A stretch of 14,471 nt of DNA from Campylobacterales bacterium (GTDB taxonomy: Bacteria > Campylobacterota > Campylobacteria > Campylobacterales > Arcobacteraceae). Within the stretch, counting starts at the first letter, position 1. The number at the start of each line of letters is the position of its first letter. The translations under genes were made by a program, and so were the position numbers. The stretch lies in the NCBI GenBank assembly GCA_027064245.1, contig JAMOPZ010000156.1, positions 1 through 14,471 on the forward strand, given 5' to 3'. Under the pieces are notes generated by a model. The model had not been told where the DNA came from, made no database searches, and worked only from the letters and a program-made list of their open reading frames with translations. Positions 6,466 through 12,280 of this stretch are shown here, one piece after another.

Positions 6466-8070
6466 ATGATAACTCCTACTTCTATAGAAAATCTAAAAAA
6501 TAATCTTGATATAGTAGATGTAGTATCTCAGTTTATAGAACTTAAAAAAAATGGAGCTAATTTTAAGGCTTGTTGCCCTTTTCATGGTGAAAAAACACCA
6601 TCTTTTGTAGTAAGTCCCCAAAAACAGATCTTTCATTGTTTTGGTTGTGGTATAGGTGGAGATGCTATAAAATTTGTAATGGAGTATGAAAAATTATCAT
6701 ATCCTCAAACTTTAGAAAAATTATCAGGATTATATAATATACCACTTGAGTATGATAATGAAAAACAAAAACAAGATTTAACAATCATAAAAAAACTAAA
6801 TCATTATTATCAAAAATTACTTTTTAGTAATGAAAATGTAAAAAAGTATCTAAAAACTAGAGGGGTATCTATGACCTCAATAGAAAAATTTGAGATAGGA
6901 TATGCCCCTAAATCATCACAAACTTTAGAATATTTAAAATCAAATTTATTTAATTTAGGCGATGCAAAAGAGTTTGGTTTAATAGATAGTGGTGAAAATG
7001 GATTATATGCTAGATTTATAGATAGAATCACTTTTCCAATATATAGTATAAATTCAAATTTAGTAGGATTTGGTGGAAGAACTATATCAGGACATAATGC
7101 AAAATATATAAATTCCCCTCAAACAAAGATATTTAATAAATCAAAATTATTATACGGATATCATTTGGCAAAACAAGATATTTATAAACAAAAACAGATT
7201 ATTATAACTGAAGGGTACCTTGATGTTGTTATGTTACATCAAGCAGGTTTTACTACAACTGTTGCTACTTTAGGAACTGCTCTTACAAAAGAGCATATAC
7301 CTATCTTAGCAAGAATTGAAGCAAAAATTATATTAGCTTATGATGGTGATAATGCAGGAAAAACAGCAGCTTATAAAGCTAGTTTACTCTTAGGTGAGTT
7401 TAGTGGTGGAGTTGTGATTTTTAAAGATGGTTTAGATCCTGCAGATATGGTAAAAGAGAATAAAATAGAAGATTTAAATAATATGTTTAGATCTCCTATT
7501 AGTTTTATAAATTATGTTATAGAGTATATTATAGATCAATATGATTTAGTAGATCCGCAACAAAAACAAAAAGCATTAAATGAAACAAACAATTATCTAA
7601 AAACTTTAAATCCTTTACTTCAAGAGGAGTATGCTTCATATATAGCAAGAGTTTTAAATGTAAAAGAGCAATATGTCCAAGTGCAAAAATTTGATAATAG
7701 CAGAGTGTCTAACTTATCATTATCAAATTTTGATTTAGGGGAACTTTCAATTATACGATCTGCTATAAGTGATGATACTTTATACAAAATGGTAACACAA
7801 GATCTACATAGTGAGATGTTTGAGGTGCATAAAAAAGAGTTTGAATTACTTTTAGAAAATAAAGATCATGAACATTTAAGGGGACTTTTAGTAGATGAAA
7901 GATTAAAGATTTTATCTCAAGAGGAGTTAAAACAACAAATATTATATCTAGGGGTACCTTTTTTTACAAAAAAACTTCAAGAATTGATGCATGATCAAAG
8001 CTTAAATTTTAAGAAAAAAACTAGAGCTATAAGAACTTTACAAGATAAACTCAAACAACTAAAAAAATAA
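6466..8070 (+). CDS. dnaG: DNA primase
   Basis: DnaG makes the RNA primers for lagging-strand synthesis at the replication fork, together with the DnaB helicase. The 534-residue protein begins with the CHC2 zinc-binding domain (CPFH with Cys37 and His40, then CFGC with Cys58 and Cys61). It continues with the catalytic core, including the LVGFGGR stretch (199-205) and the KYINSPQT segment (213-220). The TOPRIM domain follows: EGYLD (Glu249, Asp253) and the metal-binding DGD at 293-295. The remaining 200 or so residues form the helicase-interacting C-terminus, less conserved as usual. The start at 6466 gives the typical N-terminus (M-I-x-P-x-S-I-E). No Shine-Dalgarno sequence precedes it, only 14 AT-rich bases after the kinase stop, so translation may depend on ribosomes terminating upstream. 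The length is normal for the phylum. Confidence 0.97.
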   Translation: MITPTSIENLKNNLDIVDVVSQFIELKKNGANFKACCPFHGEKTPSFVVSPQKQIFHCFGCGIGGDAIKFVMEYEKLSYPQTLEKLSGLYNIPLEYDNEKQKQDLTIIKKLNHYYQKLLFSNENVKKYLKTRGVSMTSIEKFEIGYAPKSSQTLEYLKSNLFNLGDAKEFGLIDSGENGLYARFIDRITFPIYSINSNLVGFGGRTISGHNAKYINSPQTKIFNKSKLLYGYHLAKQDIYKQKQIIITEGYLDVVMLHQAGFTTTVATLGTALTKEHIPILARIEAKIILAYDGDNAGKTAAYKASLLLGEFSGGVVIFKDGLDPADMVKENKIEDLNNMFRSPISFINYVIEYIIDQYDLVDPQQKQKALNETNNYLKTLNPLLQEEYASYIARVLNVKEQYVQVQKFDNSRVSNLSLSNFDLGELSIIRSAISDDTLYKMVTQDLHSEMFEVHKKEFELLLENKDHEHLRGLLVDERLKILSQEELKQQILYLGVPFFTKKLQELMHDQSLNFKKKTRAIRTLQDKLKQLKK

Positions 8071-8081
8071 AGGAAAAAAAT

Positions 8082-9137
8082 ATGTTTAATTATGAAATGA
8101 TAAAAAAAATTATGTTTAATTTTGAGCCAGAAACTGCTCATAATATCGCAGAGGTGGGATTGAAAATATTACCAAATTGTATCTTTTTGAACCATTTTTT
8201 AAAAAAAAGAAATTTTATAGATGATCCTATGTTAACTCAAGAGATATTTAGTAGGAAATTTGTTAATCCTATAGGTTTAGGAGCTGGTTTTGATAAAAAT
8301 GCAACTATGGTAAAAGCTATGATGGCTATGGGGTTTGCCTATACAGAAATAGGTACCATGACTCCACTTCCTCAAGATGGAAATCCAAAGCCTAGATTAT
8401 TTAGATATCCAAATGAGGAGTCTATACAAAATGCTATGGGATTTAATAATAAAGGTGCAAATGAGGTAGCTATAAATTTAGATATCATCTATCCATATGA
8501 TATACCAATAGGAGCTAGTATTGGTAAAAATAAACTAACAACTCCCCAAAATACACTAGAGGATTATAAGATATTGATAAATAAGTTTAAAGATATCTCC
8601 GATTATTTAGCTATAAATATCTCTTCACCAAATACTCCAAATTTAAGAGATCTTCAAAATGAGAAATTTATAGAAGAGATTTTTACTATGGCTAAAACAT
8701 TAACATCTAAGCCAATTTTACTTAAAATTGCTCCTGATATGAGCAGCAATACGGCTATACTTTTATGTAAAACTGCTGTTAAATATGGAGCTGCTGGTAT
8801 TATAGCTACAAATACAACTCAAGATTATACACTATTAAAAGATGCAAAAGATTTTGGTGGTATCAGTGGTAAAGTATTAAGTGAAAAATCTTATAATTTT
8901 TTTAAAGCACTAGCAAAAGAGCTTTATGGTCAAACTACTCTTATAAGTGTAGGTGGTATAAGTGATGCACAAGATGCTTATAGAAGAATAAAAGCTGGAG
9001 CTAGTTTGGTACAAATTTTAAGTGGATTTATATTTAAAGGTCCATCTATGTGTAAAAATATAAATGAAGAGTTAATAATACTACTAAAAAAAGATGGTTT
9101 TACACATATAAGTCAAGCTATTGGTGTAGATTTATAA
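8082..9137 (+). CDS. pyrD: Dihydroorotate dehydrogenase (quinone), class 2
   Basis: PyrD oxidises dihydroorotate to orotate in pyrimidine synthesis and passes the electrons through FMN to the respiratory quinone, at the inner face of the membrane. The 351-residue protein has the class 2 N-terminal helical extension (residues 1-45) that attaches to the membrane and admits quinone. The FMN site appears in VNPIGLGAGFDKNA (61-74), GNPKPRLFR (100-108) and QNAMGFNNKG (116-125). NISSPNTPNLRDLQ (179-192) carries Ser182 as the catalytic base, which is Ser in class 2 enzymes and Cys in class 1. The phosphate-binding VGGIS and GASLVQILSGFIFKGP complete the barrel. TAAAGGA at 8068-8074, overlapping the dnaG stop, is a good ribosome binding site. 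The quinone partner in this organism is probably menaquinone, made with the help of mqnA downstream. Confidence 0.97.
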   Translation: MFNYEMIKKIMFNFEPETAHNIAEVGLKILPNCIFLNHFLKKRNFIDDPMLTQEIFSRKFVNPIGLGAGFDKNATMVKAMMAMGFAYTEIGTMTPLPQDGNPKPRLFRYPNEESIQNAMGFNNKGANEVAINLDIIYPYDIPIGASIGKNKLTTPQNTLEDYKILINKFKDISDYLAINISSPNTPNLRDLQNEKFIEEIFTMAKTLTSKPILLKIAPDMSSNTAILLCKTAVKYGAAGIIATNTTQDYTLLKDAKDFGGISGKVLSEKSYNFFKALAKELYGQTTLISVGGISDAQDAYRRIKAGASLVQILSGFIFKGPSMCKNINEELIILLKKDGFTHISQAIGVDL

Positions 9138-9142
9138 GAGTT

Positions 9143-9155
9143 TTTTAGCTAAAAT
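9143..9155 (+). promoter_or_regulatory. Possible aroK -10 element overlapping a 12-bp palindrome
   Basis: GCTAAAAT (-10 hexamer TAAAAT, 9150-9155) after a T-run fits the Campylobacterota sigma70 pattern gnTAnAAT, which needs no -35. The hexamer ends seven bases before the aroK ATG, predicting a leaderless transcript. TTTTAGCTAAAA (9143-9154) is a perfect palindrome covering the same bases and could be an operator. Confidence 0.4.
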
Positions 9156-9162
9156 ACATTTT

Positions 9163-9678
9163 ATGAAAACTAATAATATTATATTGATCGGATTTATGGG
9201 TGTGGGTAAAGGTACAGTAGCAAGGGCTTTAGTAAAAGCTACAGATTATTTTGCCATTGATACTGATGATCTTATAGAATCAATTGAAAATAAAAAGATA
9301 AAAAAAATTTTTGAGCAAGATGGTGAACCATATTTTAGGGCATTAGAAACAAAATGTGCCATATGGTGTGAAAAAAACTTAACCAATACTATTATCTCAA
9401 CTGGTGGTGGATTTTATAGACAAAAAAATCTACATAAAATAGGTACAGTTATATACTTGCAATCTACTTTTGATAAAATTATAGAAGGTCTTAAAAATGC
9501 TCCAAATTCTAAAAAGAAGTTTAAAAAAAGACCACTTTTAAATGATCTTAAAGAGGCAAAAAAGATATATAATCAAAGGGTAAAAGAGTATGAAAAAGTT
9601 GCAAATATTACTATAGATGTAACACATTGGAGTGAAAAACAAGCAGTAAAAGATATACTAAAAGCTTTAAAAGGATAA
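9163..9678 (+). CDS. aroK: Shikimate kinase
   Basis: The enzyme phosphorylates shikimate at the 3-hydroxyl with ATP, the fifth step on the way to chorismate. The 171-residue protein is a P-loop kinase of the usual size. It shows Walker A GFMGVGKGT (10-18), the shikimate-binding DTDD (33-36), GEPYFRALE with Arg59, and the glycine-rich STGGGF (79-84). The LID segment is RPLL with Arg123, and the adenine-binding Arg is probably Arg139. The LID loop is preceded by an unusually lysine-rich run (KKKFKKR, 117-123). No Shine-Dalgarno sequence precedes the ATG; the candidate -10 seven bases upstream raises the possibility of leaderless translation. The gene's end supplies AAAGGA, the ribosome binding site for the antitoxin gene that follows. 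Chorismate from this pathway also feeds MqnA three genes downstream. Confidence 0.95.
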   Translation: MKTNNIILIGFMGVGKGTVARALVKATDYFAIDTDDLIESIENKKIKKIFEQDGEPYFRALETKCAIWCEKNLTNTIISTGGGFYRQKNLHKIGTVIYLQSTFDKIIEGLKNAPNSKKKFKKRPLLNDLKEAKKIYNQRVKEYEKVANITIDVTHWSEKQAVKDILKALKG

Positions 9679-9682
9679 TGTG

Positions 9683-9931
9683 ATGACTGCATGTATGATA
9701 CGATATGATGAACAGTATAGCTCACAAGTAGAGGAGTTTATAGATAGAAGTGATGGTAAAATAGAGCTTATAAAAGATCCAAATTTAAAGATAGATCCAT
9801 ACTTTTATGAGCGAAAAGAACAATTACAAGAGATACTAAAAGCTGTTGATAATGGTACTATGAAGATGTATGATCAAGAAGAGTGGGATATACAGATGCA
9901 AAAATTGGATGAGGAGTTAGATAATTTATAA
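9683..9931 (+). CDS. Probable type II antitoxin of a ParE/RelE-type pair
   Basis: This acidic protein of about 82 residues lies directly before a RelE/ParE-type toxin and overlaps it by one base (TAATG), the standard arrangement of type II toxin-antitoxin operons. The N-terminal half would be the dimer and DNA-binding part. The middle, with the DPNLKIDPYFYERKEQLQEI stretch, and the Glu/Asp-rich C-terminus ending KLDEELDNL look like the toxin-wrapping region. The DPYFYERK signature is one I associate with antitoxins of Campylobacterota, from memory and without a search. AAAGGA at 9670-9675 is 7 nt from ATG 9683 but only 4 nt from GTG 9680, so 9683 is preferred; ATG 9695 is a third option. Antitoxins of this kind neutralise the toxin and often repress their own promoter. 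No promoter is visible here, since the gene follows aroK by 4 nt. Confidence 0.75.
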   Translation: MTACMIRYDEQYSSQVEEFIDRSDGKIELIKDPNLKIDPYFYERKEQLQEILKAVDNGTMKMYDQEEWDIQMQKLDEELDNL

Positions 9932-10227
9932 TGCAAATTACAAGAACTCAATCTTTTAAAAAACAATTTAGAGATATAATATTTTATATTGCAAAAGATA
10001 AAAAAGATGCAGCAAGAAATTTTAAAAATAAATTAAATAATTCTATTGATAATTTAGATAATTTTCCATATAAATATAGAAAATCATATTATTATGATGA
10101 TGAAAATATAAGAGATATGGTTTTTAAAAGTTATACTATTATTTATAGAGTAAACAAAGATAAAAATATAATTGAAATTTTGGAAATTTTTAATCAAAAT
10201 TTACCAATAAGCAAAGGGATAAAATGA
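9931..10227 (+). CDS. ParE/RelE-superfamily toxin
   Basis: This basic 98-residue protein has the RelE/ParE plan: an N-terminal strand (MQITRTQSFKKQ), two helices (about 12-48), then NFPYKYRKS, the NIRDMVFKSYTIIYRV strand pair and a last IIEILEIF strand. The spacing FP...R...IRDM....Y.IIYRV is characteristic of ParE-like toxins, which block DNA gyrase, whereas RelE-type relatives cut mRNA on the ribosome. No set of RelE catalytic residues can be named with certainty, so the target is left open. It overlaps the antitoxin by 1 nt and hisD by 4 nt (ATGA), tying its translation to both. The frame appears complete and undamaged. An intact toxin inside a biosynthetic operon implies either an active antitoxin or a tamed toxin. 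Confidence 0.85.
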   Translation: MQITRTQSFKKQFRDIIFYIAKDKKDAARNFKNKLNNSIDNLDNFPYKYRKSYYYDDENIRDMVFKSYTIIYRVNKDKNIIEILEIFNQNLPISKGIK

Positions 10228-11534
10228 AAATAATAGATACAAAAGATACAAACTTCAAAGAGGAGTTTAATGAACTTCTTCAAAGAGGAAAAGTAGATAT
10301 AAAAAGTGTTACAACTATAGTACAAAATATTATAGATGAGATTATAAAAGATGGTGATGATGCAGTAAAAAAACATATAGAAAAATTTGACAACTGGACA
10401 GTTCAAAGTGATGAACAGTTGTATGTAGCTCAAGAGGATATGAAAAAAGCTTATGATAATATCTCTATTGATCTAAAAGAGGCACTTCATTTAGCTTATG
10501 ATAGAATTAAAGCTTATCATGAAAAGCAGCTTCCAAAATCTTGGTTAGATTTTGAACAAAATGGTACAATATTGGGTCAAAAAGTAACAGCTGTTGATAG
10601 AGCTGGACTTTATATTCCTGGTGGAAAAGCTGCATATCCAAGTAGCCTTCTTATGAATGCAATTCCAGCAATAGTAGCAGGAGTAGATGAGATAATAGTA
10701 GCAACTCCAACTCCAAATAATGAGCCAAATGAGTTACTTCTTGCAGCTTGTCATCTATGTGGTATTAAAACGGTTCTAAAAGTAGGGGGTGCAAGTGCCA
10801 TAGCAGCTATGGCATATGGAACAAAATCTTTAAAAAAAGTAGATGTTATAACAGGTCCTGGAAATATTTTTGTAGCAACTGCAAAAAAACTTGTTTTTGG
10901 TGAAGTAAATATAGATATGATAGCAGGTCCTAGTGAGATAGGAATATTAGCAGATGAAACAGCAGATCCAAAATATCTAGCAATTGATCTTTTAAGTCAA
11001 GCAGAGCATGATGAGATGGCTAGTTCTATTATGATAACTACTTCACAAGAGATAGCCAATAAAACAAGTATAGAAGTAGATAACTACCTACAAGAGTTAA
11101 GTAGAAGTGAAATTGCAAAAAAATCAATTGATGAAAGGGGAGTTATAATAGTAACTTCATGTATGGGATATGCAGTACATCTTATGAACGAAATAGCCCC
11201 TGAGCATTTAGAGGTGATGACACAAAATCCATTTGATCTTTTACCAAAGATAAAACATGCAGGAGCTATATTTTTAGGTTCAAATACCCCTGAACCTATA
11301 GGAGATTATATAGCTGGACCAAATCATACATTACCAACTGGTGGAACTGCAAAATTTTATAGCCCTTTAAATGTAGAAAATTTTATGAAAAAAAGCTCTA
11401 TTATTAGCTTTTCACAAAATGGGATCAATGAGATAGGTAAACAGTGTGCATTACTTGCTGATACAGAGGGGCTTACAGCTCATGCTGCATCTGTAAGGAT
11501 TAGAATAGAGGATGAAAAAGGTAAACATAAATGA
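10224..11534 (+). CDS. hisD: Histidinol dehydrogenase
   Basis: HisD carries out the last two steps of histidine synthesis, oxidising L-histidinol to L-histidine with two NAD+ in the cytosol. The 436-residue protein is full length. The family motifs are clear: GLYIPGGKAAYPSSLLM (128-144), VITGPGNIFVATAKKLV (208-224), DMIAGPSEIGILAD (231-244) and SQAEHDE (258-264). The catalytic EIAPEHLEV has Glu327 and His328, and GPNHTLPTGGTAKFYSPL (365-382) follows. Zinc ligands by comparison with the E. coli enzyme are Gln259, His262, Asp361 and His420, all present. The C-terminal EGLTAHAASVRIRI is typical. AAAGGGA at 10213-10219 lies inside the toxin gene, and the start overlaps the toxin stop by 4 nt. It also overlaps mqnA by 4 nt. 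No other his biosynthetic gene is in the window. Confidence 0.97.
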   Translation: MKIIDTKDTNFKEEFNELLQRGKVDIKSVTTIVQNIIDEIIKDGDDAVKKHIEKFDNWTVQSDEQLYVAQEDMKKAYDNISIDLKEALHLAYDRIKAYHEKQLPKSWLDFEQNGTILGQKVTAVDRAGLYIPGGKAAYPSSLLMNAIPAIVAGVDEIIVATPTPNNEPNELLLAACHLCGIKTVLKVGGASAIAAMAYGTKSLKKVDVITGPGNIFVATAKKLVFGEVNIDMIAGPSEIGILADETADPKYLAIDLLSQAEHDEMASSIMITTSQEIANKTSIEVDNYLQELSRSEIAKKSIDERGVIIVTSCMGYAVHLMNEIAPEHLEVMTQNPFDLLPKIKHAGAIFLGSNTPEPIGDYIAGPNHTLPTGGTAKFYSPLNVENFMKKSSIISFSQNGINEIGKQCALLADTEGLTAHAASVRIRIEDEKGKHK

Positions 11535-12187
11535 TTTTAGGAAAAATAGATTTTATAAATTTATTGCCATTTCATATCTATACAAAAAAATATATAAAAT
11601 CTAGTAGAATAAAACAAATTATAGGATATAAACAATCTTATCCATCATATATAAATAAAAAATTTAAAACTAAAAAAATAGATGCAGCATTTATAAGTTC
11701 TATTAAATCAAGAAATTGTAGATGTTTGGATCTAGGAATTGTAGCAAAAAATGAGGTAGATAGTGTATTACTTTTAAAAGGGAATCAAAAAAATGATTTT
11801 CAATCTGATACTTCAAATGCATTAGCTAAAGTTTTAGGTCTAAAAGGTGAAGTGATAATTGGAGATAAGGCTTTAAAAAAATTTTATGAAGATAAAAATA
11901 ATAATTATATAGATTTAGCAAAAGCTTGGAAAGAAAAATATAATCTTCCTTTTATTTTTGCTAGATTTTGTGTAAATAACCACTACAATTATTTTGATAA
12001 TTTAGCATCAAAATTTTTAATAAAAAAAATATATATCCCTCAATATATATTAAAACAATATGCTATAAAAACAGAATTAACAACTAAACAAATAAGAATA
12101 TATTTAAAAAAAATATCTTATAAATTAGATTATAAAGAGAAGAAAAGTTTAAAATTATTTTTAAAAGAGATTAAAAATATAACTTAA
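11531..12187 (+). CDS. mqnA: Chorismate dehydratase of the futalosine menaquinone pathway
   Basis: MqnA removes water from chorismate to give 3-enolpyruvylbenzoate, the first committed step of the futalosine route to menaquinone used by Campylobacterota. The 218-residue protein matches the MqnA/MqnD periplasmic-binding-like fold. It has the opening GKIDFINLLPFHIY (4-17), the SYPSYINKKFKTKKIDAAFI segment (the G.P..lN..l..g.iD.a.iS pattern), EVIIGDKALKKFYED (107-121) and DLAKAWKEKYNLPFIFARF (128-146). It is shorter than the 270-280 residues common in other bacteria, which I recall as usual for this phylum but cannot check. Lys, Asn and Ile are very frequent, in line with the AT-rich DNA. The gene overlaps hisD by 4 nt (ATGA) and so is translationally coupled. 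MqnD is closely related, but the opening and order of motifs favour MqnA. Confidence 0.85.
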   Translation: MILGKIDFINLLPFHIYTKKYIKSSRIKQIIGYKQSYPSYINKKFKTKKIDAAFISSIKSRNCRCLDLGIVAKNEVDSVLLLKGNQKNDFQSDTSNALAKVLGLKGEVIIGDKALKKFYEDKNNNYIDLAKAWKEKYNLPFIFARFCVNNHYNYFDNLASKFLIKKIYIPQYILKQYAIKTELTTKQIRIYLKKISYKLDYKEKKSLKLFLKEIKNIT

Positions 12188-12280
12188 GATAAAAGATATT
12201 TAATATATTATATATAATTTAATATTAGTTAAAAAAAAGATATGATACTATTCAATTTAATATAATATAAAAGGTTTGCT
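12188..12280 (+). promoter_or_regulatory. AT-only intergenic region with candidate topA promoters
   Basis: These 93 bases contain hardly any G or C. Three -10-like hexamers can be seen: TATAAT at 12213-12218, TATGAT at 12241-12246 and TATAAT at 12261-12266, none with a good -35. The last would leave a leader of under ten bases and cut into the AAAAGG ribosome binding site (12269-12274), so one of the first two is more likely. TAATATATTA (12201-12210) is palindromic. The region should melt very easily. I see no clear terminator after mqnA. Confidence 0.45.

Noticed and set aside
6810..7031. Reverse-strand open frame of 73 codons
   Set aside because: It is antisense to the conserved dnaG core and has no recognisable domain.
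9680..9682. GTG at 9680 as the antitoxin start
   Set aside because: Only 4 nt separate it from the AAAGGA site, whereas ATG 9683 is at the usual 7 nt.
10194..10433. Reverse-strand hydrophobic open frame spanning the toxin end and hisD start
   Set aside because: It looks like a small Tyr/Phe/Cys-rich membrane protein, which would be tempting as a type I toxin, but this composition follows from reading AT-rich coding DNA backwards. No promoter or antisense RNA signal was seen.
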